DNA from: Erythrobacter sp.
GTDB taxonomy: Bacteria > Pseudomonadota > Alphaproteobacteria > Sphingomonadales > Sphingomonadaceae
Reading direction: 5' to 3'
NCBI GenBank assembly: GCA_030731635.1
Contig: JANQTR010000112.1
Coordinates: forward strand, 1 to 16,661
Length of the DNA stretch: 16,661 bases
Each line of letters starts with the position of its first letter. The stretch's first letter is position 1. A program made the translations under genes and the position numbers. Below the pieces are notes generated by a model, which saw nothing but the letters and a program-made list of their open reading frames with translations, made no database searches and had not been told where the DNA came from. Shown here one piece after another: positions 6,469-14,285 of the stretch.

Positions 6469-8025
6469 CTACCCCTCAAACGCCAGCTTGGGCTTTCTTG
6501 CTGCCGCGGTTTCATCCAGCCGGCGCCGCGGCGCATAATAGGGCGCCTGCTTCAACGCCTCGTCCCCTGCCAGCGCTCGTTCCACCACTGCGCGGAAGGC
6601 GGTGATGAACTGATCGATCGCCGCCTTGCTTTCGGTCTCGGTTGGTTCGACCAGCATTGCGCCGTGCACCACCAGCGGGAAATACACCGTCATCGGGTGA
6701 TAGCCTTCGTCGATCAGGCCCTTGGCCACGTCCAGCGTCGACAGATCGCCGCCGAAATCCTTGTCGCCAAACAGCGCCTCGTGCATGCACGGGCCGCTAC
6801 CTGCGAAGGGCGCGTGGAGAATATCCTCCATTGACCGCAGGATGTAATTGGCGTTGAGCACCGCGTCCTCGGCGACCTGCTTCAGCCCGTCCGCCCCGTG
6901 GCTGAGCATATAGGTCAGCGCGCGGGTGAACATTCCCATCTGTCCGTGAAACGCGGTCATCCGGCCAAAGCTTGGCCCGCGTTCTTCGCGGTTTTCTTCT
7001 TCGACGAGGTAAAAGCTGCCTGCATCGGATGATCGCACAAACGGCAGCGGCGCGAACGGCGCGAGCGCTTCGGACAAGACCACCGGCCCAGACCCCGGCC
7101 CGCCGCCGCCGTGCGGGGTTGAGAAGGTCTTGTGCAGGTTGATGTGCATCGCATCGACGCCAAGATCGCCGGGGCGCACCTTGCCGACGATCGCGTTGAA
7201 ATTCGCCCCGTCGCAATAGACATAACCGCCAGCTGCGTGAACGGCATCGGCGATTTCGCGGAAGTCCTTTTCGAACAAGCCGCAGGTGTTGGGATTGGTA
7301 ATCATTACGGCCGCCACGTCCGGCGCCAAACGGGCCTTCAGCGCTGCGACATCGACCCGGCCTTCGGGCGTCGCGGGAATATCCTCGACCCGGTAATTGG
7401 CAAAGGCGGCGGTGGCAGGATTGGTGCCGTGGGCGCTTTCGGGCACAAGCACTACCTCGCGCGCATCACCGCGCGCTTCGTGTGCGGCGCGGATCGCGAG
7501 GATTCCGCACAGCTCGCCATGCGCGCCAGCCTTGGGGCTCATCGCGACAGCGGGCATGCCCGTAAGCTTGCAAAGCCATTCGCCCAGTTGGCTAATCACT
7601 TCCAGCGCACCCTGCACCGAGCTTTGCGGCGCAAGCGGGTGGATGTCAGCAAATCCGGGCAACCGCGCGACTTTTTCATTCAAGCGCGGGTTGTGCTTCA
7701 TGGTGCAGCTGCCGAGCGGGAAAAAGCCGAGGTCGATGCCGTAATTCTGACGGCTGAGGCGGGTGTAATGGCGTACCGTTTCCGGCTCGGTCAGGCCGAC
7801 GAGGCCGATGGCTTCTGAGCGCGCAAGGCCGCCAAGGCGGTTTGGCGCAGCGTCGTCCACAGGCGGCAAGTCGACCCCGGTCACATCAACACGCCCGATT
7901 TCGAACAATAGCGGTTCTTCGAGCATCAGCGCGCGGTTGCCGGTGGTGGTGGCAGGTCCATTGTGCATCCCGTCTTCGGACGCAATCATGGCGGGCTTCC
8001 AGCCGGATTGGTTGGGGGCATTCAT
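6469..8025 (-). CDS. gcvPB: Glycine dehydrogenase (decarboxylating) subunit 2, P-protein
   Basis: A 518-aa PLP-dependent subunit of the glycine cleavage system P-protein. With subunit 1 it decarboxylates glycine and passes the aminomethyl group to the lipoyl arm of H-protein. The PLP lysine is Lys299 in INLHKTFSTPHGGGGPG; other family landmarks are FFPLGSCTMKHNP, PESAHGTNPATAAF, ITNPNTCGLFE and YCDGANFNAIVG. The split P-protein (two genes instead of one of about 950 aa) is common in many bacteria. I prefer ATG at 8025-8023, which overlaps the stop of gcvPA as TGATG, with AAGGAG eight bases upstream inside the preceding gene. A GTG one codon earlier (8028) is an alternative. The overlap implies translational coupling and equal amounts of the two subunits. 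It is the last gene of the operon and ends at the convergent hairpin. The N-terminus is about 30 residues longer than the core family start. Confidence 0.96.
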   Translation of the reverse strand: MNAPNQSGWKPAMIASEDGMHNGPATTTGNRALMLEEPLLFEIGRVDVTGVDLPPVDDAAPNRLGGLARSEAIGLVGLTEPETVRHYTRLSRQNYGIDLGFFPLGSCTMKHNPRLNEKVARLPGFADIHPLAPQSSVQGALEVISQLGEWLCKLTGMPAVAMSPKAGAHGELCGILAIRAAHEARGDAREVVLVPESAHGTNPATAAFANYRVEDIPATPEGRVDVAALKARLAPDVAAVMITNPNTCGLFEKDFREIADAVHAAGGYVYCDGANFNAIVGKVRPGDLGVDAMHINLHKTFSTPHGGGGPGSGPVVLSEALAPFAPLPFVRSSDAGSFYLVEEENREERGPSFGRMTAFHGQMGMFTRALTYMLSHGADGLKQVAEDAVLNANYILRSMEDILHAPFAGSGPCMHEALFGDKDFGGDLSTLDVAKGLIDEGYHPMTVYFPLVVHGAMLVEPTETESKAAIDQFITAFRAVVERALAGDEALKQAPYYAPRRRLDETAAARKPKLAFEG

Positions 8026-9398
8026 CACACGGTCTCCTTGATGCTGGCTTCAAGCTCAAAGGCGAGCCGTTCGATATCATCCTCGGTGGTGGTTTCAGTC
8101 ACGGCGACCAGCAGCGCATGTTCCAACGCTGCGACCCCGGCATAAAGCCGCCCGAGCGACACCCCGCCCAGCACGCCCCGATCCGCCAGATCGCGCACGA
8201 TTTCGCGCGCAGGCTTGCCATCAAGGATCAGGGTGAATTCGTTGAAGAACGCATTGTTGAGCACGCGCACGCCCGGCACCTTGGCCAACCTGTCAGCGGC
8301 GAGACAGGCAAGCCGGTGGTTTTCCGCCGCCAATTCGCGCAGGCCCTTTTCACCCAGCAGCGTCATGTGGACGGTGAAGGCCAGAGCGCACAGGCCCGAA
8401 TTGGTGCAGATATTGCTGGTCGCCTTTTCGCGGCGGATATGCTGTTCGCGGGTCGAAAGCGTCAGCACGAAACCGCGTTTGCCCTCGGCATCGGTGGTCT
8501 CCCCGCACAGCCGGCCCGGCATCTGGCGCACATGCTTGGGATCGCGCACCGCAAACAGGCCGAGGTACGGCCCGCCGAATTGCAGGCCCACGCCCAATGA
8601 TTGGCCTTCACCGACCACAATATCCGCGCCCATTTCGCCCGGCGATTTACACGCGCCCAGCGCCACGGGTTCGGTGTTTACCACCACCAGCAACGCGCCT
8701 TTGGCATGCGCGGCTTCGGCCACGGCGGACAGATCGCTGATCCGCCCTAGGATATCGGGATATTGCACCACCACACAGGCGGTTTGATCATCGATGCGGG
8801 CTATCAGCCCGTCCAGATCAGGCTCAGGCTGGATTGCGGGCATGGCATCGGCGATGATGTCGCCGGTGAAATGCGCCATCGTCTTCACCACCTGGGCATA
8901 ATGGGGATGCAGCGCGCCCGAAAGTACCGCACGGCCGCGCTTGGTCACGCGGGTCGCCATCGCCACCGCCTCCCAGCAGGCGGTTGACCCATCATACAGC
9001 GAGGCATTGGCCACCGCGCAGCCATACAGCCGAGCAACCTGCGTCTGGAATTCGAACAGCATCTGCAAGGTGCCTTGCGCGATTTCCGGCTGATAGGGGG
9101 TGTAGGCGGTCAGAAACTCGCCGCGCTGAATGATCGTGTCGACGCTGGCTGGCACGTGATGGCGGTATGCGCCTGCACCAAGGAAGAATGGCACATCGCC
9201 TGCGACCAGATTCTTAGCCGCCAGTTTCTTCATATGGCGTTCGACCGCCATTTCGGATGCGTGCATCGGCAGGCCTTGGATCGGGCCATCAAGCCGCGCG
9301 ATTTCGGGCACATCGACAAACAGATCGTCAACCGTGGTCGCACCGATTTTCGCCAGCATCGCCGTACGGTCGGTATCAGTCAGGGGAAGGTAGCGCAT
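8025..9398 (-). CDS. gcvPA: Glycine dehydrogenase (decarboxylating) subunit 1, P-protein
   Basis: A 457-aa subunit of the two-part P-protein, homologous to the N-terminal half of single-chain GcvP. It pairs with the PLP-carrying subunit 2 and lacks the PLP lysine, as expected. Recognisable stretches are FLGAGAYRHHVPASVDTI, YTPYQPEIAQGTLQMLFEFQ, NASLYDGSTACWEA and GGPYLGLFA, all characteristic of GcvPA. I start it at ATG 9398-9396 (MRYLPLTDTD), which gives the normal family length; the open frame extends to 9566 but that part overlaps the upstream glycosyltransferase gene and has no family similarity. The ribosome binding site is weak (GGAAAA about nine bases upstream), so expression may rely on read-through from the upstream genes of the operon. 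The gap to the glycosyltransferase gene is 32 bp. Cytoplasmic, glycine catabolism and one-carbon supply to tetrahydrofolate. Confidence 0.95.
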   Translation of the reverse strand: MRYLPLTDTDRTAMLAKIGATTVDDLFVDVPEIARLDGPIQGLPMHASEMAVERHMKKLAAKNLVAGDVPFFLGAGAYRHHVPASVDTIIQRGEFLTAYTPYQPEIAQGTLQMLFEFQTQVARLYGCAVANASLYDGSTACWEAVAMATRVTKRGRAVLSGALHPHYAQVVKTMAHFTGDIIADAMPAIQPEPDLDGLIARIDDQTACVVVQYPDILGRISDLSAVAEAAHAKGALLVVVNTEPVALGACKSPGEMGADIVVGEGQSLGVGLQFGGPYLGLFAVRDPKHVRQMPGRLCGETTDAEGKRGFVLTLSTREQHIRREKATSNICTNSGLCALAFTVHMTLLGEKGLRELAAENHRLACLAADRLAKVPGVRVLNNAFFNEFTLILDGKPAREIVRDLADRGVLGGVSLGRLYAGVAALEHALLVAVTETTTEDDIERLAFELEASIKETV

Positions 9399-9430
9399 GG
9401 GAGAGGTTTTCCGTGGCTGGTGGTGAAAGG

Positions 9431-10249
9431 TCAGGAAGGCGTTTGGGCGGCGCTCAATTGCGCCAGATCGGCCAGCGTCCCGGCAAAGCGCGCCGGGCCG
9501 GTGTGGGTGGTGCGCATCCACGGGGCGAGCCAGATACGGAAGCCCGCAGCACGCACGCGGTAGCAAAAGGCATAATCGTCAGACAGCATGTGCCCGGACG
9601 CAGGATCGATCATCGGCTGGAACAGCGCGGTCAGATGATCGCCTGCCAGCCCGCTCTCACGGTCGAGCGCATCGGCGGCGTATCGCAGATCCGGGTGGCG
9701 CGCGCACAGCGTCTCGATCACGTCGCGCCGAACCACCATCAGCCCGGTGCCAACGCGGGCAAGTTCAAGCGGCGCATCCACCCGAAAATTCGCCTGCGGA
9801 TCAAGCGGGTCGAGTGCGAAGATGCCGGAGTATTTTTCCAACACCGCCGGTTCGCCCTGCGCCAGCCCTTTGGCCGCAGCGGACGCCACCAGTGACCAGT
9901 TGATCCGCCGTTTTGGACAGGGCGCACCGATCACCGCGAGGCGATCATCGCTCTGCATCCGACTGATGAGATCGAGCAGCGCCTCGGGCTCAAACCCGAT
10001 ATCGCCATCGACAAACACCAGATGGGTCGCATCCGATTGCAGAAACACAGCGGCCAGCACATTGCGCGCCCGGTCGATCACGGCATTATTGCTGAGCCAG
10101 GCAAAGGCGCAAGGCACGCCCGCCCGCTCAGCCGCGCCCGTCAGGCCGACCACACTGCGCAGATAATCTGCCTCCGCCCCGCCATACAGCGGGGTGGCGA
10201 CCATCAGGCTGGGTGCGCGCGTGATCGTGACGGGCGGCGAGGCGGTCAT
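9431..10249 (-). CDS. Anp1/GT2-like GT-A fold glycosyltransferase embedded in the gcv operon
   Basis: A 272-aa protein with the look of Anp1-type or family 2 GT-A glycosyltransferases. SNNAVIDRARNVLAAVFL followed by HLVFVDGDIGFEPEAL contains the metal/nucleotide-sugar motif DGD at 81-83. DDYAFCYRVRAAGFRIW near residue 225, followed by THTG, matches the C-terminal acidic and His elements of such enzymes. There is no signal peptide or membrane segment, so it is probably cytoplasmic. Donor, acceptor and even activity are unknown. The gene starts at ATG 10249-10247, overlapping the gcvH stop as ATGA, and has no clear Shine-Dalgarno sequence of its own, so its translation should be coupled to gcvH. 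It lies between gcvH and gcvPA in the same direction and should respond to the same glycine riboswitch. A glycosyltransferase has no known part in glycine cleavage; either the operon has acquired a passenger or a link is undescribed. Confidence 0.75.
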   Translation of the reverse strand: MTASPPVTITRAPSLMVATPLYGGAEADYLRSVVGLTGAAERAGVPCAFAWLSNNAVIDRARNVLAAVFLQSDATHLVFVDGDIGFEPEALLDLISRMQSDDRLAVIGAPCPKRRINWSLVASAAAKGLAQGEPAVLEKYSGIFALDPLDPQANFRVDAPLELARVGTGLMVVRRDVIETLCARHPDLRYAADALDRESGLAGDHLTALFQPMIDPASGHMLSDDYAFCYRVRAAGFRIWLAPWMRTTHTGPARFAGTLADLAQLSAAQTPS

Positions 10250-10617
10250 AGAGCGTCGACGAAGGCCTTGTACGCTTCTTCGTCCATCAGCGCGTCAAGC
10301 TCGGCTTCGGCAGCGATGGTCATCTTGAAGAACCAGCCGTCTTCCTCGGGCGAAGAATTGACCAGCGCTGGATCGTCTTCCAGCGCGGGGTTCACTTCGG
10401 TGATCTCGCCGGTGATCGGGGCGTAGACGTCCGACGCCGCCTTGACGCTTTCGACCACGGCGGCATCCTTGCCCTGTTCGATCATCGCGCCCACTTCGGG
10501 CAGTTCGACGAAGACGATGTCGCCCAACTGACCCTGCGCATAGTCGGTGATGCCGACCGTCGCGATATCATCTTCGACATCAATCCATTCGTGTTCGTCA
10601 GTGTAATAGCGCGGCAT
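10246..10617 (-). CDS. gcvH: Glycine cleavage system H protein (lipoyl carrier)
   Basis: A 123-aa lipoyl-domain protein that shuttles the aminomethyl intermediate from P-protein to T-protein and is reoxidised by L-protein (dihydrolipoyl dehydrogenase, not in this window). The start MPRYYTDEHEWI, the core ITDYAQGQLGDIVFVELPEVG and the lipoylation loop AAVVESVKAASDVYAP are standard; Lys59 is the lipoyl attachment site. Length is normal. The Shine-Dalgarno AGGGAG (10630-10625) lies inside the last codons of gcvT, seven bases before the ATG, and the intergenic gap is only 3 bp, showing tight operon packing. The stop overlaps the glycosyltransferase start by four bases. Its position directly after gcvT keeps the usual T-H order. 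Confidence 0.98.
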   Translation of the reverse strand: MPRYYTDEHEWIDVEDDIATVGITDYAQGQLGDIVFVELPEVGAMIEQGKDAAVVESVKAASDVYAPITGEITEVNPALEDDPALVNSSPEEDGWFFKMTIAAEAELDALMDEEAYKAFVDAL

Positions 10618-10620
10618 GGT

Positions 10621-11760
10621 TCAGCTCCCTCTGAAATAGCGGTGGGGGACAAAAGGCGTTGGCGAAACGGTGGCGGCGAGGCGCTTCCCGCGCACGTCGA
10701 CTTCAAGCGCGGTGCCGGGCGCGGCATGGCTGTTGGCAACATAGGCCATGGCAATCGGCGCGCCGAGCGTGGGCGAGAAGCCGCCGCTGGTGACGGCGCC
10801 GATGTGGTCGCTTCCCGCAAACACCTCGGCGCCTTCGCGCGCAGGCAGGCGACCTTCGATCTTGAGGCCAACCCACTTGCGGGTGGTGCCGTCATTGATC
10901 TCGCGAATGATCCGGTCAGCGCCGGGGAAGCCGCCTTCGGCACGGCGGCGCTTGTTGATCCCGAAGATCAGGCCCGCTTCGATGGGGCTGGTTTCGGGGG
11001 TCATGTCGTGGCCATACAGCGGCAATCCCGCCTCCAGCCGCAGCGAATCGCGCGCACCCAGGCCGATCGGCTGCACTTCAGGTTCAGCGCAAAGCAGATC
11101 AGCAATTTCGGCGGCAGCTTCGGCGGGGAGCGAAATCTCGAACCCGTCCTCGCCGGTATAGCCCGCCCGCGCGATGGTGACATCATGGCCCGCGATGGTG
11201 AAGCGTCCGAACCGCATGAAGGTGAGCGCCGACAGCGGATATTCGCCCTGCGCATGGCGAGCGAGCGCATCCGCAGCTTTCGGCCCCTGCAAGGCCAGCA
11301 GCGCGCGATCATCGAAGTGATTGAGCGTGATGGCGTCGGGCAGCGCTTCGCGCAGGGTACCGATGTCATCCCACTTGGTCGCGCCGTTGACCACCAGATA
11401 GAGCGCATCGGGCCAACGCGAGACCATCAGATCGTCAAGCACCCCGCCATCCTCGTCCAGCAACAGCGAATAGCGCTGCTGACCGAGTTTCAGGGTCGAA
11501 AGGTCAATCGGCAGAACCGCTTCGACCGCGGCATCAAGGCCGGGGCCGGACAGCAGCAATTGCCCCATGTGCGAAACATCGAACAGCCCGGCGTTTGTCC
11601 GCGTCCAATTATGTTCGGCAATGATGCCCTCATACTGGATCGGCATGTCATAGCCTGCAAAGGGCACCATCCGCGCGCCCCGCGCGCGGTGCCACGCATC
11701 AAGCGGCAGCGCGTCCAGCGGCAGGTCTTCGAGATGCTCTTCGGTATCGTGGTCGCTCAT
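10621..11760 (-). CDS. gcvT: Aminomethyltransferase, glycine cleavage system T protein
   Basis: A 379-aa folate-dependent enzyme that releases ammonia from the aminomethyl-lipoyl H-protein and transfers the one-carbon unit to tetrahydrofolate, giving 5,10-methylene-THF. Family landmarks: ARMVPFAGYDMPIQY, AGLFDVSHMGQ, DEDGGVLDDLMVSR with the folate-site aspartates at 109-110, YTGEDGFEISLP and LGARDSLRLEAGLPLYGHD. I chose ATG at 11760-11758 (MSDHDTEEHL) with Shine-Dalgarno GGGAAAG (11773-11767) six bases upstream. A further in-frame start at 11814 would lie in the riboswitch expression platform and is rejected. The protein has an acidic N-terminal extension of about 20 residues before the conserved start, compared with E. 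coli GcvT. It is the first gene of the operon, directly downstream of the tandem glycine riboswitch, so it is expected to be switched on by glycine. Confidence 0.97.
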   Translation of the reverse strand: MSDHDTEEHLEDLPLDALPLDAWHRARGARMVPFAGYDMPIQYEGIIAEHNWTRTNAGLFDVSHMGQLLLSGPGLDAAVEAVLPIDLSTLKLGQQRYSLLLDEDGGVLDDLMVSRWPDALYLVVNGATKWDDIGTLREALPDAITLNHFDDRALLALQGPKAADALARHAQGEYPLSALTFMRFGRFTIAGHDVTIARAGYTGEDGFEISLPAEAAAEIADLLCAEPEVQPIGLGARDSLRLEAGLPLYGHDMTPETSPIEAGLIFGINKRRRAEGGFPGADRIIREINDGTTRKWVGLKIEGRLPAREGAEVFAGSDHIGAVTSGGFSPTLGAPIAMAYVANSHAAPGTALEVDVRGKRLAATVSPTPFVPHRYFRGS

Positions 11761-11773
11761 CAAAGGCTTTCCC

Positions 11774-11822
11774 GGCAGAATACGGCAGTCCAGCAGCGCA
11801 GTCACGCTGCCCAAAAACTGCC
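11774..11822 (-). promoter_or_regulatory. Candidate expression platform of the glycine riboswitch
   Basis: Between aptamer II and gcvT the minus strand has two GGCAG-type segments (GGCAGT at 11822-11817, GGGCAG at 11812-11807) and two complementary CTGCC-type segments (ACTGCC at 11789-11784, CTGCC at 11778-11774, touching the Shine-Dalgarno sequence GGGAAAG). A compact hairpin GCAGCG/CGCTGC lies between them. The GGCAGT segment includes the 3' strand of the outer aptamer II helix, so glycine binding and GGCAGT/ACTGCC pairing would exclude each other. There is a T5 run directly after aptamer II but no terminator-like stem before it, so control of translation start seems more likely than termination. 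The structure is inferred by eye. Confidence 0.4.
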
Positions 11823-12017
11823 CCCTCTGTCGGGTGACCTGAGAGCTTCGGCGGGTCCATCAACGCGGTGGACCGCCTCCCCTTCGGTGGCCCCGGACGA
11901 ATCCGAGACGCTTTCCAGAGTGTCACGCAGCCGAGCGGTCCGTTGGCCTGAGAGTTTCCGGGGCGGTTGCTCCTTCGGCGCCTTTGCCTTTTGAAGGGCA
12001 TCGGGCTCTCCCGCTCG
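11818..12017 (-). ncRNA. Tandem glycine riboswitch upstream of gcvT
   Basis: Two glycine aptamers lie head to tail in the gcvT leader. Aptamer I runs 12017 to 11932, closed by a perfect 7-bp helix CGAGCGG/CCGCTCG, and has the core GGGAGAG, GCGCCGAAGGAGCAA and GGAAACTCTCAGGC. Aptamer II runs about 11930 to 11818, with ACTCTGGAAAG, CCACCGAAGGGG, GAAGCTCTCAGGT and the closing GACAGAGGGG; the outer CTGC/GCAG (11930-11927, 11821-11818) extends its first helix. The linker is only a base or two outside the helices. These sequences match the class consensus closely. Glycine riboswitches of this kind usually turn on gcv operons when glycine is plentiful. The rest of the 342-bp gap upstream (12018-12102) should hold the promoter; TTGACG at 12088-12083 is a fair -35 but I find no convincing -10. 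Confidence 0.96.
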
Positions 12018-12102
12018 CCTGCCCGCAACAGAATCGCTTCTGCTGTGGAAGACCACGTCGCGATGCGCGATTTGCTGCAGCGCGTCAATCAGGCGAATAG
12101 GC

Positions 12103-13050
12103 CTAGCGCGCGTTCAGCCACAGCAAATAGAGCGCCGACAGCACAATCCAGCTGCCATCGATCGTCTTGAGGCGTTTTGCCCCCAGCCACAGCGCGATGG
12201 GCCGGGCCAGAAACCCGCCCAGCACCGCCGCTGGCGCGGCCAGCAAGACCACTTCCCATTGGATTGTCCCCGCCTCGATATGCCACACCGCCCCGGCGAT
12301 ACAGCTGACCGCCGAAATCACGCAGGCCGCCCCGGTGCACAGCAGCACCGGATAATGACGGATGAAGAGGTAGAGCGCGACCAACTCGCCCATCCCGACC
12401 GAGAACAGCGCGGTGATCATCCCGCCGGGGATAGCCAGCGCCAGCAGAACGGCAAGATCGGTCCGCGCCAGCCGCGCGCGTTCGGGCCGGGCGGCGTTGA
12501 TCGTCCAGGTCGCAGCAATCAGCGCCAACCCGAGCAGGATCGAGAACGCCTTGTAGCCATAGAGCACGTCTTGCTGATCAAACGCCGTCAGCCGCTGGGT
12601 CGCCAGCATGGCGGGCAGCGAGAGCGCCAGCACCGCCAGCACCACGGTGGCAAAGTCGCGGGACCGCACTTGCGCTTCCAGCTCGGCAGGCACGGGCTGG
12701 TGCAGCAGGCGGTCCGTCCAGCGCAAGGACCCCATGGTCATGCCGAAGCTCTGGATGCCCATCGACACGCCCACCACGCTGAGCGGTGCAAGGCTCATCA
12801 CGCCAAGTTCCCGCAAAGCGTTGAACACCGGCACGAACACTACGCCCCCGCCCGTGCCGGAGGTATTGGCGATGATCGCACCGATGACGCCGACGCCGGG
12901 CAAGAACCACAGCTTCGCCAGTAGCGCGGGATCGGCAGGCGCCAGCGCCCAAAGGAGCGCAAAGGCGGCCAGCAGCACCACGCCGCCGATCCAGACCAGC
13001 CGTCCGCGTGGCAAGGCGGCGCCTGCCGCGGTTTCGGCGGTGGCGTTCAT
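12103..13050 (-). CDS. TauE/SafE-family membrane permease (putative sulfite/organosulfonate exporter)
   Basis: A 315-aa integral inner-membrane protein with about eight hydrophobic segments (roughly 18-38, 48-75, 85-105, 133-151, 166-184, 197-229, 234-256, 265-283, 299-312). The glycine-rich NTSGTGGGVVFVPV in the first half and IPGGMITALFSVGMGELVALYL in the second are the duplicated signature of the TauE/SafE (DUF81) family, which moves small anions such as sulfite, sulfoacetate or thiosulfate-related compounds. Substrate is not readable. It is longer than typical members (about 250 aa) because of a longer N-terminus and a central loop at 108-132. It starts 3 bp after the stop of the serine hydrolase gene without a clear Shine-Dalgarno sequence, so the two are almost certainly co-translated. 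Placement after metH could hint at sulfur metabolism, but that is inference. Confidence 0.88.
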   Translation of the reverse strand: MNATAETAAGAALPRGRLVWIGGVVLLAAFALLWALAPADPALLAKLWFLPGVGVIGAIIANTSGTGGGVVFVPVFNALRELGVMSLAPLSVVGVSMGIQSFGMTMGSLRWTDRLLHQPVPAELEAQVRSRDFATVVLAVLALSLPAMLATQRLTAFDQQDVLYGYKAFSILLGLALIAATWTINAARPERARLARTDLAVLLALAIPGGMITALFSVGMGELVALYLFIRHYPVLLCTGAACVISAVSCIAGAVWHIEAGTIQWEVVLLAAPAAVLGGFLARPIALWLGAKRLKTIDGSWIVLSALYLLWLNAR

Positions 13051-13053
13051 GAT

Positions 13054-14265
13054 TTACTCGGGTGCCTGCTGCGTCAGCGCCAGCGCACGCACCATCAGTT
13101 CGACTTCGCGCGGGTCAGCGCCGCCCGTATCCTCGCCGCCCGCAGGGGGTGGCACTTCGGTGGTGAAATAGGCAAAGCTGGTCGCCTGTTCGAAGGACAG
13201 CCACAGGCCTGAACGCAAGCCATAGGCCTCGCCGCCATGTCCGATGCGTCCTGATCCATCGCGGAAGAGATCGTCGAGGCACGGCTTCTCATCGACCATA
13301 AGATAGGCTGCCAACCCATAGGCGCAAAAGCCTGCGGCGGTTTCTCCCGGTGTGTGCCGGTCTGCTGCTGCAGCGATTTCGCCGAACCAAAGCCGCATGC
13401 CTTGCTGGGAGAGGAAACGGTTCTCGCCCATTAACAGCAATCCGCGCCCAATTGTCGCCAGATCCACCATCCCAATCCGCACCCCGCCCTGCGGGCTGAA
13501 GATCGAGGCATTGGTGCCGGGGACGTAAGCGTCGAGATCGCACGCAGCCCCTTCCGCCACGGGGATCGTGCAATTCGGCGGCAGGTCCTCCGGCGCATCA
13601 CGCGCAACTTCACCGGTGTCGCGGTAGAGCGTCACCGCGCGCGCCTGCATATCGGCATCGCACAGCGTCCAGTTGAGGCAGGCCTTCACACCCAAGGGCC
13701 TGAACACCAGCCGCTCGACGAGCCGATCATACCGCTCGCCGCTCACCGCCTCCAGCGCTGTTGCCACGATGGGCGAGCCAAGGTTGGCATATTCGAACGC
13801 CGCTTCGCCCGAGGGTCCGGTGTCGCGCCATGCGGCGGGATCAGCGAGCTTGGCCTCAAGGCTGTCGCCCAGCGGGATGATGTAGCCCGCCGCATCGCTC
13901 AATCCCGCACGGTGCGACAGCAGGTGGGTGAGCGTGACGGCTGAATCGGGGTGGTAAGGCGAACGCAGTTTCCACCCAAGATAGTCCGAGACATCGCGGT
14001 CGAGATCGACCTTGCCCTCGTCCATCAGGCGCAGCGCTGTGAGCGCCATGATCAGCTTGGAAATGCTGGCGATCCGCACCGGATCATTCGCTTCAAGCGC
14101 GCGGCCTGTTTCCTTGTTCGCCAGACCTTCGACGACCAGCGGGGTGATCGCCTCTCGGTCAAACGCGACGACGACTGTGGCAGGCGGCGGAGCGGCGGCG
14201 GCAGGCGCGAGCGGGATGATGAGCGCGAAGGCTGTGATCAGACGGCGAAGCATGACACGCATCAT
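13054..14265 (-). CDS. Exported serine hydrolase of the beta-lactamase (class C/PBP4*) fold
   Basis: A 403-aa protein with signal peptide MMRVMLRRLITAFALIIPL..., likely cut after AAA near residue 25. Active-site motifs are present: SISK (Ser67, Lys70), the Tyr-x-Asn motif YAN (Tyr159, Asn161), and HGG (343) in place of the KTG motif, as in many class C-like esterases and peptidases. LTHLLSHRAGL is the usual helix motif. It is therefore probably a periplasmic esterase or D-amino-acid peptidase rather than an antibiotic-resistance enzyme; the substrate is unknown. The mature part has six cysteines (two within CLNWTLC, then one each in PNCTIP, AACDL, GFCAYG and KPCLDD), which suggests three disulfides. 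I chose ATG at 14265 with GGGGA (14279-14275) upstream. The frame also runs on to a TTG at 14289 overlapping the metH stop, but that would mask the signal peptide. It lies 20 bp after metH and 3 bp before the permease. Confidence 0.88.
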   Translation of the reverse strand: MMRVMLRRLITAFALIIPLAPAAAAPPPATVVVAFDREAITPLVVEGLANKETGRALEANDPVRIASISKLIMALTALRLMDEGKVDLDRDVSDYLGWKLRSPYHPDSAVTLTHLLSHRAGLSDAAGYIIPLGDSLEAKLADPAAWRDTGPSGEAAFEYANLGSPIVATALEAVSGERYDRLVERLVFRPLGVKACLNWTLCDADMQARAVTLYRDTGEVARDAPEDLPPNCTIPVAEGAACDLDAYVPGTNASIFSPQGGVRIGMVDLATIGRGLLLMGENRFLSQQGMRLWFGEIAAAADRHTPGETAAGFCAYGLAAYLMVDEKPCLDDLFRDGSGRIGHGGEAYGLRSGLWLSFEQATSFAYFTTEVPPPAGGEDTGGADPREVELMVRALALTQQAPE

Positions 14266-14285
14266 CGCCGCTTGTCCCCACATGA

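Noticed and set aside
10591..11994. Long plus-strand open frame (467 codons) opposite gcvT and the riboswitch
   Set aside because: It covers both gcvT and the structured riboswitch in antisense, has no recognisable domain, and is explained by codon bias of the true gene.
12083..12088. TTGACG as -35 element of the gcv promoter
   Set aside because: No acceptable -10 occurs 16-18 bases downstream, so the promoter position is not reported as a feature.
12259..12924. Plus-strand open frame of 221 codons opposite the TauE/SafE gene
   Set aside because: The translation is dominated by His, Gln, Arg and Gly, a usual mirror image of a hydrophobic membrane protein gene on the other strand.
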